DNA of 64,000 bases from Bradyrhizobium sp. sGM-13 (GTDB taxonomy: Bacteria; Pseudomonadota; Alphaproteobacteria; Rhizobiales; Xanthobacteraceae): contig NZ_JAGWDK010000003.1 of assembly GCF_018398875.1 (NCBI RefSeq), positions 1 through 64,000 on the forward strand, given 5' to 3'. Below the pieces are notes generated by a model. It did no database searches and was not told where the DNA came from. It was given only the letters and a program-made list of their open reading frames with translations. Both the position numbers and the translations under genes were made by a program. Each line of letters begins with the position of its first letter. Position 1 is the first letter of the stretch. Of this stretch, positions 34,792 through 45,290 are shown in pieces.

Positions 34792-37700
34792 TGAGCGGCG
34801 GCAGTGCGCTTGGTCGCAACCGGTTTGGCGGCGGGCTTGCCCGTGGCAGGTGCGGGGGCCGAATCCCAGCCGCCGGCGGGTGACGCTACGTTTACGGCCT
34901 CGTCGGGCTGCGGCTCGACGGTGAAGGTCTGGATCGCAAGCTTGGCCGCTGCCAGCGACTGGGCGTCGAGGCGTTTGGCAACGTCGTCGCGCTTGCGGCC
35001 GGCATCCGCATCGCCCTGGGCGGCTGCGAGGCTGAACCATTTGAAGGATTCGGCGAGGTTCTGTTCGACACCGATGCCGCGGGCATAAAGGATGCCGAGG
35101 TTGAACTGGCTGTCGGCGACGCCGCGATCGGCGGCTTTGCGGAACCAGATCGACGCGCTCTTGTAATTGGCACCCTTGCCGCCGCCATCGGCGTCGAGCA
35201 CGGCCAGGTTATGCATCGCCTTGGCGCTGCCGCGCTCGGCCGCCTGCAGATAGTAACGCCGCGCGATATCCAGGTCCTTTTTTACACTCATGCCCTTCTC
35301 GTAGAAGGTGCCGAGCCGAAACAGCGCGGGCACCACGCCGGCCTGCGCCGCGCGGTCGTACCATTTTGCGGCCTCGTCGAGGTTCGGGGCGACGCCCTTG
35401 CCTTCGGCAAAGCGCACGCCGACCTCGTAAGCCGCGGCCGGATCGCCCTTCAGCGCGGCGGCGCGCAGCACCGGGCCGCCGATAGCATCAGGCAACCGCT
35501 CACTCGGCGGCACCGCGATCATCGCAAGCTTGCCGCCGGCGGCCGGCATGGCCTGGATCGCGCCGGTGATATCGCTGGCCGTAACCGGAGATGCCGTGGC
35601 CTGCGGCGGAGCTGCGACCCGCGCGCTATCCAGCGTGTTCGGTGCGGAAGAATTGTTCGATTGCTTCTCGACCGGCGTCGGCGAGATCATCGAGGGCGCC
35701 TGCGGCGCAGGGATTGCGGGTGCGGGCCTGGCGCTGCTCTCCGAGGGTGCGGGGGCCTGCGCCGGTGGGGCCGGCTCTCTAGGCTGCTCCGTCATCGGCA
35801 GTTGCAGCACGCTGCCGGTATCCAGCAGCGTCATCACCATCTTGAAAGTGCCGAGCACGATCACGACCACGCTCGCGCCCACCAGCAGCGAGCGGACCTT
35901 GGAGGAAATGTTCGAGGCGTTCTTGTCGCCAGCCTTGGCCTTGTCGCCGCCCTTGTCCTTCGATACGGCCTTCGCAGCCGAACGTCCGGCTTTCTCGGGC
36001 GGGGGCGCGGCGGCCGCGGCCTGCGCGGCGCGGCGCGCGGCAGCAATGAAGCTCGATGAGCTGACCGGCTCCTTCGGTGCGGAAGCAATCTCGCTGATCG
36101 CGTTTTCGGAAGCGGCGATCCGTTCCGATGGCGAAGCGACGCGCGGCGGCGGCCGCGTGCCGGGCTCGAGCGGGTGATCCGGCGGCAATTCCGGCGCGAT
36201 CGCGGTGCGCGGTGCGGCCGCATGCGGCTCCAGGATTTCGCTGATCGCGCGCGGTGGTAGCGGCGGCGCAACCGGCGCGGCCGGCTGCACGGCGTGGAAT
36301 TCGCGCGGCGCGGCAGCAAAGGGCTCCGGAGCATTCCCCTGCAGCGCGGCAGGGTTGGGCAATTCCGGTTTCGTTTGCTGCGGATAGGTCATCAACGGCG
36401 TGGTCGGGCGGAGCGCTTCCTCGCGCGTTTCGGCCGTTGCAGGCGGAGCGGCTGAGGTCGCCGGCGCACCGCGAACCCCGCGCAGATCGCCTTCGATCAT
36501 CGACAGGCGATCGACCACATGGCCCAGCGTGTTGTGAACGGTCTCCAGCGAGTCCTGCGTGCGGCGGTCGGTTTCCGACTGGCTGAAGCGGATATCGGAT
36601 AATTCGCGCTTGACCAGATCGACGATGCCGGAGTCCGCCGGCTGCGATGCACCGCCGGAATTGCGGTTGGATTCGGCCAGCGCGACCAGGCTGGCGTGCT
36701 GGCGTTCGAGAGAGCGCAGAATGTCGTGCAGGCCTTCCTCGACCCGTCCGAGGTCGATGGCGGGTGCGGCGGCGGAACGATCGTTGGAGGCTTCCAGGCG
36801 CTCCAGGAGATACGAGACGCGCTGTTCGAGATGGGCAAATGCCGACGCATTGTCGTCGCCGGCCGGAATGCGGTCGAGCCGCTCCGATAACAAGCGCAGC
36901 GCGTTTTCGACATATTCCGAATTCTCGCTTGCGGCCGGCGGCTGCCGGGATTCCAGCGTCGAGGTCAGCGCGGCCAGGCGCTGTTCAAGCATACCGAAGG
37001 CATCGCTGTTGCCGTCAAAGCGGGAAAGCTGGTCGACCTTGGCCGACAGCGCGTGCACGTCCTCGGCGAGCCGGGCCAGTGCGTCGTTGGAGGCGATGTT
37101 GGAGACGATCCCGCGCAGCGCCGCGATCGCGCTTTCGAGTTGTTGCACCGTCGACGGATCGTCGTTCGAGCGCAGGATCAGATCGAGCTTGGCGCCGAGA
37201 TTGTGGATCGCCTCGTCATAGCCGGTGAGCTGCTCGGCCGGCGTCAGCGAGCGCAACGCTTCGCGGATTTCGCCGAGCGCGCGCTCGATGTTGGCCAGCA
37301 TCTGGCCGTCGGTGCCGTTATGGCGGCTATCATCGATGCGGCGGGACAGCGAGCGGATTTCGTTCTCGAGCGATTCGATCTCCCGGCGTGGCACCGCCTC
37401 GGTAATGGCCTGACGGATTTCCGCAAGCTCGCTGCGGAACGCCGCAATCGACTGTTCGATATGATCGGGACGTTGCAGCGCCTCGATCTGGCTCGTGATC
37501 TTGATCAGGTGCCGTTCGAGCGAAGAAAAGTCCGGCCCCGCAGGCGCGGCATGCTGCGCAGATTTGGGCTGCACAGAATGGGGCTGGGCGGCCGAGGCCG
37601 TCGGCGCGGCATTGCGCGGCGGCATCTGGCGCGGCGGTGGAGTATCGAGTTCGTTCTGGCGCGCGGCGATTTCGGCGATCGCAAAATCCATCGAGGCCGG

Positions 37701-38156
37701 GCTGAGCGGCGGCGCCGGGCGATAGACCTGGGCCGCGGCACGCTCGACCAAATCGGTCTGACGCTGCCTTTCCTGCATCTGGGCCTGGCGCGCCGGCACG
37801 GGATTCGAAATCTGCGACAGCCGCGCGTCGAGGCGCGAAATGGCCTCGTTGAGCTGGCGGGCCACCGTCGGCTCGCCATGAGCGGCTTCGCCGCGGGCTG
37901 CCGGCCGCGAAATCTGCTCGATCTGTTTGGTGATCGAATCCAGCCGCTGGTGAATGTCAGCCACGTCGGGGATCTGCCGGCCCGGCGTCGCCGGCCGCTG
38001 ACTGGAAGGCACGCCGAAACTGGGCGGGGTCGGTTCGCCGATGGTGGAATTCAGCCATTCGTTCAGCGACATGCCGGCGCGGCGCGCAGCCGCCTCGGCT
38101 CTGTCGCGGACCGATGGATCGATGCCGTCAACACTCCACGATACGCGCGAATTCAT
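34788..38156 (-). CDS. podJ: PodJ-like polar organising protein with Sel1 repeats
   Basis: A 1122-residue protein. The N-terminus (WSVDGIDPSVRDRAEAAARR followed by AGMSLNEWLN) matches the start of the Caulobacter polarity factor PodJ. About residues 200-560 are Ala/Leu/Arg-rich coiled coil. A Pro-rich linker leads to one membrane helix near residues 752-775 (LLVGASVVVIVLGTFKMVM), and four Sel1-like repeats follow at about 895-1045 (GVRFAEGKGVAPNLDEAAKWYDRAA and so on). The peptidoglycan-binding end of Caulobacter PodJ is not seen. It would anchor pole-organising proteins. The start at 38156 has GGACGAGAGC upstream. Confidence 0.9.
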   Translation of the reverse strand: MNSRVSWSVDGIDPSVRDRAEAAARRAGMSLNEWLNSTIGEPTPPSFGVPSSQRPATPGRQIPDVADIHQRLDSITKQIEQISRPAARGEAAHGEPTVARQLNEAISRLDARLSQISNPVPARQAQMQERQRQTDLVERAAAQVYRPAPPLSPASMDFAIAEIAARQNELDTPPPRQMPPRNAAPTASAAQPHSVQPKSAQHAAPAGPDFSSLERHLIKITSQIEALQRPDHIEQSIAAFRSELAEIRQAITEAVPRREIESLENEIRSLSRRIDDSRHNGTDGQMLANIERALGEIREALRSLTPAEQLTGYDEAIHNLGAKLDLILRSNDDPSTVQQLESAIAALRGIVSNIASNDALARLAEDVHALSAKVDQLSRFDGNSDAFGMLEQRLAALTSTLESRQPPAASENSEYVENALRLLSERLDRIPAGDDNASAFAHLEQRVSYLLERLEASNDRSAAAPAIDLGRVEEGLHDILRSLERQHASLVALAESNRNSGGASQPADSGIVDLVKRELSDIRFSQSETDRRTQDSLETVHNTLGHVVDRLSMIEGDLRGVRGAPATSAAPPATAETREEALRPTTPLMTYPQQTKPELPNPAALQGNAPEPFAAAPREFHAVQPAAPVAPPLPPRAISEILEPHAAAPRTAIAPELPPDHPLEPGTRPPPRVASPSERIAASENAISEIASAPKEPVSSSSFIAAARRAAQAAAAAPPPEKAGRSAAKAVSKDKGGDKAKAGDKNASNISSKVRSLLVGASVVVIVLGTFKMVMTLLDTGSVLQLPMTEQPREPAPPAQAPAPSESSARPAPAIPAPQAPSMISPTPVEKQSNNSSAPNTLDSARVAAPPQATASPVTASDITGAIQAMPAAGGKLAMIAVPPSERLPDAIGGPVLRAAALKGDPAAAYEVGVRFAEGKGVAPNLDEAAKWYDRAAQAGVVPALFRLGTFYEKGMSVKKDLDIARRYYLQAAERGSAKAMHNLAVLDADGGGKGANYKSASIWFRKAADRGVADSQFNLGILYARGIGVEQNLAESFKWFSLAAAQGDADAGRKRDDVAKRLDAQSLAAAKLAIQTFTVEPQPDEAVNVASPAGGWDSAPAPATGKPAAKPVATKRTAAAH

Positions 38157-38342
38157 GCTCTCGTCCGGTTCCGCTACGGCGCCCCACCCGCGCCATCAGC
38201 CTCCCCGCGCGTCCCACTGAAGAGACAATCGTATTTTCGCGCGGGTCGCCTGCCTCGGAACCGACTTTTCCGCGTTACGGTAAAGAAGGGGTTAAGGAAT
38301 GGGGCGGTCGGCCCCAAAAGTTACCGGCCGGCCAAATCGGCG

Positions 38343-38972
38343 TTAGCCGTTGGTTTCGCGCTTGACGTCTTCGATCGGCACGACGTTCGTCCGCTCCGCG
38401 CCGGAAGACAGGGCCGACAATGCCCCGATCGCCTCTTCGCACCATTCGGCCACGGCGCGCTCGTGGGCGAGGCCAATGCGAAGTCCCAGCAATTTGCCGA
38501 CATCCGCCGGCGGCGCCGTGCCGTCAGGGAATCGCTTGTTGAGCAGGCGTTCGTAGCGGGCGAAGCGGTCGCGGTGGTGCTCCAGCCGCGCCATCAGGTC
38601 GGTGCGGAGCGGTTCGATGTCGACACTGTCCAGTGCGTAGAGCCGCACCAAGAGATCGTCCTTGATCGAGGCCGGAACGCTCGGCCGCGCGGCCCAGTGC
38701 CGAAGCGCAGCGCGGCCCTCCGGTGTGAGGGTATAGACCAGCTTGTTCGGCTTGCCGGATTGCACCACCTCGCGGCCCTGGATGTGGCCGCGGTCGCGAA
38801 GCTTTGTAAGTTCCCGGTAGATCTGCTGGTGGTCGGCCTTCCAGAAAAACCCGATCGAGTTGTCGAACGTCTTGGCGAGTTCATAGCCCGTCATCGGACG
38901 TTCGGTCAGACAGGCAAGGATCGCGTCACCAAGCGCCAAGCGCCGGCCTCCAGCTTTCATGTGAATTGACAT
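38343..38972 (-). CDS. PadR family transcriptional regulator
   Basis: A 209-residue PadR-type regulator: an N-terminal winged helix (ILACLTERPMTGYELAKTFDN and WKADHQQIYRELTKLRDRGHIQ) and a helical C-terminal dimer domain. I chose 38972 (MSIHMKAGG) over an upstream extension to 39086; Met at 38960 is an alternative, and no strong ribosome site marks either. The ATG touches a dyad ATGC-N8-GCAT that looks like its own binding site. It is divergent from an NTF2-like gene and lies at the head of a fatty-acid oxidation block. Confidence 0.9.
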   Translation of the reverse strand: MSIHMKAGGRRLALGDAILACLTERPMTGYELAKTFDNSIGFFWKADHQQIYRELTKLRDRGHIQGREVVQSGKPNKLVYTLTPEGRAALRHWAARPSVPASIKDDLLVRLYALDSVDIEPLRTDLMARLEHHRDRFARYERLLNKRFPDGTAPPADVGKLLGLRIGLAHERAVAEWCEEAIGALSALSSGAERTNVVPIEDVKRETNG

Positions 38973-38990
38973 TATGCATAAAGTTGCATA
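38973..38990. promoter_or_regulatory. Probable PadR operator, ATGC-N8-GCAT
   Basis: TATGCA-TAAAGT-TGCATA is a perfect dyad with 6-bp arms. The inner ATGC-N8-GCAT has the same geometry as the ATGT-N8-ACAT site known for PadR proteins. It sits directly on the padR start and 70 bases before the divergent NTF2-like gene, so binding could repress both. TGAC and GTCA also flank it, in inverted order. Confidence 0.55.
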
Positions 38991-39060
38991 TGCGTCAACG
39001 CGCATAAGCTCCGGAGAAACCCATTCACCGGCAGCAGCCCGTCTCGCGCGCATAGGAGAC

Positions 39061-39450
39061 ATGATGACCATGAGCGGCCTCGACAAGTGGTACGGCTACA
39101 TGAAGTCCCATGACACGGCGGCGTTATGGGATCTGTTGCACCCGGACGCGGTGTTTGAAAGCCCTGTCGTTCATACGCCGCAGCGCGGGCGCGATATTAC
39201 CTTCAAATATCTGGCGAGCGCCGCGAAGGTGCTGGGCGGTCCCGGCTTCAAATACACAGGCGAATGGCGCAGCCCGAACGGCGCGGTCCTCGAATTCGAA
39301 AACGAGATCGAGGGCATCAAGATCAACGGCGTCGACATCATCACGTTCAGCGATGACGGTAAGATCACGCACTTCAAGGTGATGGTGCGTCCGCTGAAGG
39401 CAATCAATCTGCTGCACCGCTTGATGGGGGAACAACTCGCCAAGCAGTGA
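39061..39450 (+). CDS. NTF2-like (SnoaL-type) protein
   Basis: A 129-residue NTF2-fold protein. The N-terminal MSGLDKWYGYMKSHDTAALWDLLHPDAVFESPV segment and the late GEWRSPNGAVLEFENEIEGIKINGVDIITFSDDGKI strand set are characteristic. I set the start at 39061, which has AGGAGAC before tandem ATG codons; an upstream in-frame ATG at 38974 lies in the operator region. Divergent from padR, with the acyl-CoA dehydrogenase gene following. It may be a pathway-linked isomerase or hydratase, or a non-catalytic partner. Confidence 0.85.
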   Translation: MMTMSGLDKWYGYMKSHDTAALWDLLHPDAVFESPVVHTPQRGRDITFKYLASAAKVLGGPGFKYTGEWRSPNGAVLEFENEIEGIKINGVDIITFSDDGKITHFKVMVRPLKAINLLHRLMGEQLAKQ

Positions 39451-39639
39451 CAAGGGGCGAGAGATCAAGGCCGCCACCATCCCCGGCGCCGTCTATGTCG
39501 CAATGGCTGTCGGGATATTTGCTGGCCTGATCACTCCCTAGGACATCGCGAACCGGATAAGGTCGCTTTCCGGAACGCCGCACAGTTTTACGTCAAGCGC
39601 CGCCGCCAGTTTTCAAGCCTGCCCTGCCGGGAGAACATC

Positions 39640-41430
39640 ATGCCGATCTACAAAGCCCCCGTGGAAGACGTCACCTTCCTGCTCAACGACGTGTTCCAGA
39701 TCGACCGCTACGATAATCTGCCCGGTTTCACCGACGCCTCCGCCGATGTGCGCGAGGCGATTTTGGGCGAGGCCGCAAAACTCTCCGAAGAGGTGCTGCA
39801 GCCGCTCAACCGTGTCGGCGATCTCGAAGGCTGCAAGCGGCATGACGACGGCTCGGTGACGACGCCGAAGGGATTCAAGGAAGCCTTCAAGCAGGTGGCC
39901 GAAGGCGGCTGGCTCGGTCTGTCGGCGCCGGCGGAATATGGCGGGCAGGGGCTGCCGGTGACGCTGAGCCAGGTGGTCACCGAATTCCAGAGCGCGGCCA
40001 ATATGGCGTTCTCGATGTATGGCGGCCTGACCATGGGCGCGACGGCTGCGCTTCTGGTGCACGGCAAGCCCGAACAGAAGAAGATGTTCGTGCCGAAGAT
40101 GGTGGCGGGTCAGTGGACCGGCACCATGAACCTCACCGAGCCGCAATGCGGCACGGATCTCGGCCTGTTGCGCAGCAAGGCGGTGAAGCAGGCCGACGGC
40201 AGCTACAAGATTACGGGCACCAAGATATTCATCTCGTCCGGCGAGCATGACCTCGCCGAGAACATCATCCATCTGGTGCTGGCGCGCATCGAAGGCGCTC
40301 CCGCCGGCATCAAGGGCGTGTCGCTGTTCGTGGTGCCGAAATTCCTCGTCAACGCCGACGGTTCGCTCGGGCAGCGTAACGGCGTGTCCTGCGGCTCGAT
40401 CGAGCACAAGATGGGCATCCACGGCAATTCGACCTGTGTGATGAATTACGACAACGCCACCGGCTGGCTGATCGGCGAAGAGAACAAGGGCATGCAGGGC
40501 ATGTTCGTGATGATGAACGAGGCCCGCCTCGGCGTCGCCGTGCAGGGTCTCGCGCAGTCCGAAGTCGCCTATCAAAACGCCGTCGCCTATGCGCGCGAGC
40601 GCCTGCAGGGCCGCTCCCTCACGGGCGCCAAGGAGCCTGAGAAACCGGCCGACCCGATCATCGTGCACCCTGATGTTCGCCGCGTGCTGCTCACCATCCG
40701 CGCCTTCAACGAGGCGGCGCGCGCCATGGTGGTGTGGACCGCGTTGAAGAGCGACGTCGCCCACCGCTCTTCCGATCCGAAGGATCGAGAGGCCGCCGAC
40801 GACCATATGGGTCTGATGACCCCGGTCATGAAGGGCGTGATGACCGACGTCGGCTTCTCCAACTCGGTGCTGGCGCAGCAGATGTATGGCGGCCACGGTT
40901 ACATCGCCGAGCACGGCATGGAGCAGTTCGTTCGCGACGCGCGCATCGCCATGCTCTATGAGGGCGCCAACGGCATCCAGGCGCTCGACCTGGTCGGCCG
41001 CAAGCTGCCGCGGAATGGCGGCCGCGCCGTGATGGCGTTCTTTGCCGAGGTCGCAGGCTTTGCCAAGGAGCACGGCGGCAATGAGGCGATGAAGCCGTTC
41101 GTCGCGCCGCTCTCGACCGCGCTCGGCCATCTGCAGCAGGCCACCGGCTGGCTGATGCAGAACGCGCTGACCAAACCCGACAATGCCGGTGCCGCCGCCA
41201 CCGACTACATGCAATTGTTCGGCCTCGTCGCCTTCGGCTACATGTGGGCGCGGATGGCGAAGGTGGCGCAGGACAAGATTGCGGCTGATGACGCCACGCC
41301 CTATCTGACGACCAAACTGGTGACCGGCCGCTTCTTCATGGAGCGGATGCTACCGGAAACTCACGTCCACCTTGCCCGCATTCAGTCCGGTTGTGCGACC
41401 ACCATGGAATTGGCGGCGGAAGCCTTCTGA
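39640..41430 (+). CDS. Acyl-CoA dehydrogenase (DmdC-type, ~600 aa)
   Basis: A 596-residue acyl-CoA dehydrogenase of the long form with extra C-terminal domain, near 3-methylmercaptopropionyl-CoA dehydrogenase (DmdC) in length and layout. Features: an N-terminal [51 protein letters not shown], and [39 protein letters not shown], which carries the catalytic-base region. FAD-dependent; it starts the beta-oxidation sequence made complete by the next two genes. Real DMSP-pathway substrate is not implied by neighbours. Confidence 0.94.
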   Translation: MPIYKAPVEDVTFLLNDVFQIDRYDNLPGFTDASADVREAILGEAAKLSEEVLQPLNRVGDLEGCKRHDDGSVTTPKGFKEAFKQVAEGGWLGLSAPAEYGGQGLPVTLSQVVTEFQSAANMAFSMYGGLTMGATAALLVHGKPEQKKMFVPKMVAGQWTGTMNLTEPQCGTDLGLLRSKAVKQADGSYKITGTKIFISSGEHDLAENIIHLVLARIEGAPAGIKGVSLFVVPKFLVNADGSLGQRNGVSCGSIEHKMGIHGNSTCVMNYDNATGWLIGEENKGMQGMFVMMNEARLGVAVQGLAQSEVAYQNAVAYARERLQGRSLTGAKEPEKPADPIIVHPDVRRVLLTIRAFNEAARAMVVWTALKSDVAHRSSDPKDREAADDHMGLMTPVMKGVMTDVGFSNSVLAQQMYGGHGYIAEHGMEQFVRDARIAMLYEGANGIQALDLVGRKLPRNGGRAVMAFFAEVAGFAKEHGGNEAMKPFVAPLSTALGHLQQATGWLMQNALTKPDNAGAAATDYMQLFGLVAFGYMWARMAKVAQDKIAADDATPYLTTKLVTGRFFMERMLPETHVHLARIQSGCATTMELAAEAF

Positions 41431-41493
41431 TTTTTTCGCCGTTTCCCGTTCGATCTGCCTATAATATTATGATCCTCATACCAGGAGGGCGTC

Positions 41494-42702
41494 ATGCCTA
41501 AGGCATATATCTACGATCACGTTCGCACCCCGCGCGGCCGCGGCAAGCCCGATGGCGCGCTGCACGAGGTCACGGCGCTGGCGCTTGCCACCGTGCCACT
41601 GCAGGCGCTGAAGGAGCGCAACAACCTCGCTGAAGACGTCGTCGACGACGTCATTCTCGGCGTGGTCGATCCGGTCGGCGAAGCCGGCAGCGACATCGCG
41701 CGCTTCGCGGCGTTGAAGGCGGGCCTCGGCGAAAGCGTCCCCGGCGTGCAGATCAGCCGGTTCTGCGCCTCCGGCCTCGACGCCGTGAATTTTGCCGCCG
41801 CCCAGATCATGGCCGGCCAGCATGAACTCGTGATCGGCGGCGGCGCCGAATCGATGAGCCGCGTCGGCATCGGCGCGTCCGGCGGCGCCTGGCCGATGGA
41901 CCCGTCGATGGCGGTGCCGGCCTATTTCATGCCGCAGGGCGTCTCGGCCGATTTGATTGCGACGAAATACGGCTTTTCGCGCGACGACGTCGACGCCTAT
42001 GCCGTGCAGAGCCAGCAGCGCGCCGCCAAGGCCTGGGACGAGGGTCGCTTCAACAAGTCCGTGGTTCCGGTGAAGGACGTCAACGGCCTCACCATCCTCG
42101 CCAAGGATGAGCACATGCGCCCGACCACGACCATGCAGTCGCTGGCGCAACTGCAGCCGTCGTTCACCGTCGTCGGGCAGATGGGGGGCTTCGATGCGGT
42201 CGCGATCCAGTCGCACCCCGAAATCGAACGCGTCAATTACGTCCACCATGCCGGCAACTCTTCCGGCATCGTCGATGGCGCCGGCGCGGTGCTGCTCGGC
42301 AGCAAGGAAGTGGGCGCGAAACACGGCCTGAAGCCGCGCGCAAAAATCCGTGCCTTCGCCAATATCGGCTCGGAGCCCGCGATGATGCTGACCGGCCCGG
42401 TCGACGTCACCGAGAAGCTGTTCGAGCGTTCCGGTATGAAGAAGTCGGACATCGACCTGTTCGAGCTCAACGAGGCCTTTGCTTCGGTGGTGCTGCGCTA
42501 CATGCAGGCGTTCGAGATCGATAATGCGAAGATCAACGTCAATGGCGGCGCGATTGCGCTCGGTCATCCGCTCGGCGCGACGGGCGCCATGATCCTCGGC
42601 ACCGTACTCGACGAGTTGGAGCGCACCAACAAATCGACCGCGCTGGTGACGTTGTGCATCGGCGGCGGCATGGGGACCGCCACGATCATCGAACGGGTGT
42701 AA
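41494..42702 (+). CDS. Acetyl-CoA C-acyltransferase (thiolase)
   Basis: A 402-residue thiolase, giving the last step of beta-oxidation or the condensing reaction to acetoacetyl-CoA. The acyl-carrying Cys is in [15 protein letters not shown] near residue 91, the His in [17 protein letters not shown] and the second Cys in [17 protein letters not shown] precedes the ATG. A perfect TATAAT lies 34 bases upstream, so a start of transcription inside the block is possible, although no good -35 partner is seen. It is followed by the multifunctional FadB/J-type gene. Confidence 0.94.
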   Translation: MPKAYIYDHVRTPRGRGKPDGALHEVTALALATVPLQALKERNNLAEDVVDDVILGVVDPVGEAGSDIARFAALKAGLGESVPGVQISRFCASGLDAVNFAAAQIMAGQHELVIGGGAESMSRVGIGASGGAWPMDPSMAVPAYFMPQGVSADLIATKYGFSRDDVDAYAVQSQQRAAKAWDEGRFNKSVVPVKDVNGLTILAKDEHMRPTTTMQSLAQLQPSFTVVGQMGGFDAVAIQSHPEIERVNYVHHAGNSSGIVDGAGAVLLGSKEVGAKHGLKPRAKIRAFANIGSEPAMMLTGPVDVTEKLFERSGMKKSDIDLFELNEAFASVVLRYMQAFEIDNAKINVNGGAIALGHPLGATGAMILGTVLDELERTNKSTALVTLCIGGGMGTATIIERV

Positions 42703-42707
42703 CTGCC

Positions 42708-42797
42708 GTAGGGTGGGCAAAGGCGCTCTTGCGCCGTGCCCACCATTACATACTCCGCAAGGACTGGTGGGCACGCTTCGCTTTGCCCACCCTACGA
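42708..42797. repeat. GTAGGGTGGGCA palindromic repeat inside the beta-oxidation block
   Basis: Inverted ends GTAGGGTGGGCAAAGGCG and CGCTTTGCCCACCCTACG, with inner TGCCCACCA and TGGTGGGCA. Same family as 49616-49706 and 50057-50153, and as the outer shell of 27358-27540. Between the thiolase and the FadB-type gene, which are otherwise co-directional; the hairpin could lower read-through. Confidence 0.85.
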
Positions 42798-42855
42798 GAT
42801 CACAGACACAACCGCCGCGCCCGACATCGGCTGCCGGCACCGAGGGAGCAACGAC

Positions 42856-45069
42856 ATGGCCTTCAAGAATTTCAAGCTAGAGACCGACGCCGACGGCATT
42901 GCGCTCGTCACCTGGGACATTCCGGGACGTTCGATGAACGTGCTCGATGAAACCTCGACCACCGAGCTCGAGGAGATCCTGAAACAGACCACGGCGGACG
43001 CCGCGGTAAAGGGCGTTGTCATCACCTCCGCCAAGGAAGCGTTCTGCGCCGGTGCCGATCTTTCCATGCTTGAGGGCATGAACAAGGAATACGCGAAAGT
43101 CTTCAAGGAAAAGGGCGAGGTTGAGGCCAACCAGATGCTGTTCGACCAGAGCCGGCGCTTTTCGCTGGTGCTGCGCGGCATCGAAACCTGCGGCAAGCCA
43201 TGGGCGGCCGCAATCAACGGGCTGGCGCTCGGCGGCGGTTTTGAGGTGACGCTGTCCTGCCACTACCGCGTTGCGGCTGAAAATCCCAAGACGCGGCTCG
43301 GCCTGCCCGAGGTGAAGGTCGGCCTGTTCCCCGGCGCCGGCGGCACCCAGCGCGTGCCGCGCCTGGTACCGCCGCAGGATGCGATGACGATCCTGCTCAA
43401 GGGCGACCCGGTCACCCTGGAGAAGGCCAAGTCGCTGAACCTGATCCACGCCATCGTGCCGGCTTCCGACCTGATCAAGGCGGCGAAGGACTGGATCAAG
43501 GGCGGCGGCAAGGCGGTCGCGCCCTGGGACGAGAAGAGCTTCAAGCTGCCGGGCGGACCGGTGTTCTCCAAGGCCGGCATGATGATGTTCCCGGCGGGGA
43601 ATGCGATCTACCGCCGCGAGACCTACGACAATTATCCGGCGGCGCGCGCCATCATGAGCTGCGTCTATGAGGGGCTGCAGTTGCCGATCGACGCCGCGCT
43701 CCGCGTCGAGTCGCGCTACTTCACGCAAGTGCTGCGCTCCAAGGAAGCCGCCGCGATGATTCGCAGCCTGTTCCTGTCGATGCAGGAACTGAACAAGGGC
43801 GCGCGGCGGCCTGCGAACGTGCCGCCGACCAAGGTGAAGAAGATCGCCGTGATCGGCGCCGGCTTCATGGGCGCCAGCGTCGGCTACGTCTCGGCCCGCG
43901 CTGGCCTCGACGTCGTCCTGATCGATCGCGACCAGGAAAGCGCCGACAAGGGCAAGGCTCATGCGCAGAAGGTGATCGACGAGCAGATCGCCAAGGGCCG
44001 CGCCAAGGCAGGCGATCGCGACGCGCTGCTGGCGCGCATCACGCCATCAGCGGATTACGCAGCGCTAGGAGATTGCGACCTCGTCATCGAGGCGGTGTTC
44101 GAGGACCGCAAGGTCAAGGCGGAAACCTTCGCCAAGGCGCAGCAATATCTCAAGCCTGACGCGATCTTCGCGTCCAACACCTCGACGCTTCCGATCACCT
44201 CGCTGGCCGAAAGCTTCAAGGAGCAGGGCAAGTTCATCGGCATCCATTTCTTCTCGCCGGTCGAGAAGATGATGCTGGTCGAGATCATTCTCGGCAAGAA
44301 CACCGGCGATATCGCGCTCGCCGCCGCACTTGATTATGTGCGCGTCATCGGCAAGACGCCGATCGTCGTGAACGATTCCCGCGGCTTCTACGCCAACCGT
44401 TGCGTCGGCCGTTACATCGCCGAAGGCAACGAGATGTTCCTCGAAGGCGTGCCGCCGGCGATGATCGAGAACTGCGCCAAGATGGCCGGCATGCCGGTCG
44501 GTCCGCTGTCGCTGTCGGATGAAGTCGCCCTCGACCTCGGCCTGAAGGTCATCAAGGCGACCGAGGCCGATCTCGGCCCCAACGCCATCAACCCCGACCA
44601 GAAGAAGCTGATGGTGGAGTTGGTCGAGAAGCAGGGCCGCCTGGGGCGCAAGAATGCCAAGGGCTTTTACGATTACCCCGAGAAGGGCAAGGGTCAGAAG
44701 AGCCTGTGGCCGGGACTATCTGCGCTGCAGCCCAAGCAGCTCGATCCCGATACGATTGATATCGAGGAATTGAAGCAGCGCTTCCTGGTGGTGCAGGCGG
44801 TGGAGGCCGCGCGCACAGTGGAGGACCACGTCATCACCGACCCGCGCGAGGCCGATGTCGGCTCGATCTTGGGCTTCGGCTTCGCGCCGTTCACCGGCGG
44901 CACGCTGTCCTATATCGACTTCATGGGCACGCGGAAGTTTGTCGAGCTCTGCCACAAGCTGGAGGCCAAATACGGCTCCCGCTTCACCCCGCCGAAGCTC
45001 CTCGAAGATATGGCGGCGAGCGGCGAGACCTTCTACGGCCGCTTCCCGCCGAAGAAGCAGGCGGCGTAA
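42856..45069 (+). CDS. FadB/FadJ-type enoyl-CoA hydratase/3-hydroxyacyl-CoA dehydrogenase
   Basis: A 737-residue multifunctional beta-oxidation protein. The N-terminal crotonase domain has [24 protein letters not shown] with [22 protein letters not shown], which holds the catalytic Glu pair region. The NAD-binding domain starts [22 protein letters not shown] near residue 335, and the dehydrogenase motif [17 protein letters not shown] and C-terminal domain follow. I chose 42856, with GAGGGAGCAACGAC upstream, over an extension to 42736 that is repeat-encoded. Together with the thiolase and the dehydrogenase it makes a full beta-oxidation spiral. Confidence 0.95.
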   Translation: MAFKNFKLETDADGIALVTWDIPGRSMNVLDETSTTELEEILKQTTADAAVKGVVITSAKEAFCAGADLSMLEGMNKEYAKVFKEKGEVEANQMLFDQSRRFSLVLRGIETCGKPWAAAINGLALGGGFEVTLSCHYRVAAENPKTRLGLPEVKVGLFPGAGGTQRVPRLVPPQDAMTILLKGDPVTLEKAKSLNLIHAIVPASDLIKAAKDWIKGGGKAVAPWDEKSFKLPGGPVFSKAGMMMFPAGNAIYRRETYDNYPAARAIMSCVYEGLQLPIDAALRVESRYFTQVLRSKEAAAMIRSLFLSMQELNKGARRPANVPPTKVKKIAVIGAGFMGASVGYVSARAGLDVVLIDRDQESADKGKAHAQKVIDEQIAKGRAKAGDRDALLARITPSADYAALGDCDLVIEAVFEDRKVKAETFAKAQQYLKPDAIFASNTSTLPITSLAESFKEQGKFIGIHFFSPVEKMMLVEIILGKNTGDIALAAALDYVRVIGKTPIVVNDSRGFYANRCVGRYIAEGNEMFLEGVPPAMIENCAKMAGMPVGPLSLSDEVALDLGLKVIKATEADLGPNAINPDQKKLMVELVEKQGRLGRKNAKGFYDYPEKGKGQKSLWPGLSALQPKQLDPDTIDIEELKQRFLVVQAVEAARTVEDHVITDPREADVGSILGFGFAPFTGGTLSYIDFMGTRKFVELCHKLEAKYGSRFTPPKLLEDMAASGETFYGRFPPKKQAA

Positions 45070-45087
45070 GCCGCGGAGTAGAAATGC

Positions 45088-45213
45088 GTCGTCGTCCCTG
45101 CGAACGCAGGGACCCATAACCACAGGCGGTGATTGGTTCAGGAGTACCTGCGTTCAGCGCTCACTCGATAGATTACGCGGTATGGGTCCCTGCGTTCGCA
45201 GGGACGACGATGT
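45088..45213. repeat. GTCCCTGCGAACGCAGGGAC palindromic element (complete)
   Basis: Long inverted arms at 45088-45124 and 45178-45211, each itself a hairpin, with about 53 bases between. A complete member of the family seen at 27381, 48755, 48904 and 52408. It fills the space between the convergent FadB-type and gstA genes. Confidence 0.85.
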
Positions 45214-45233
45214 GGAGATATTCCGCAACAAAC

Positions 45234-45266
45234 AAAAAGGGCCGGATCGACGATCCGGCCCTTTCG
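45234..45266 (-). terminator. Rho-independent terminator of gstA
   Basis: A perfect stem, GGGCCGGATC-GAC-GATCCGGCCC at 45239-45261. On the minus strand it is followed by CCCTTTTTGTTT, giving the T-tract of an intrinsic terminator 25 bases beyond the gstA stop codon. A weaker TTTCGCTTTTT on the plus strand makes it partly two-way. Confidence 0.85.
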
Positions 45267-45290
45267 CTTTTTCCGCAATCCGTGGAGCGT

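Noticed and set aside
37053..38969. Very long open frame (638 codons) opposite podJ
   Set aside because: It is a shadow of podJ caused by high GC content; the podJ strand has a recognisable N-terminus, coiled coil, membrane helix and Sel1 repeats, while the other strand gives an Arg/Gly-rich product with no domain.
39451..39639. Possible short hydrophobic peptide between the NTF2-like and acyl-CoA dehydrogenase genes
   Set aside because: The only ATG in that frame gives about a dozen residues and no ribosome site is seen.
39613..41214. 533-codon open frame opposite the acyl-CoA dehydrogenase
   Set aside because: Typical GC-driven shadow of a real gene in another frame.
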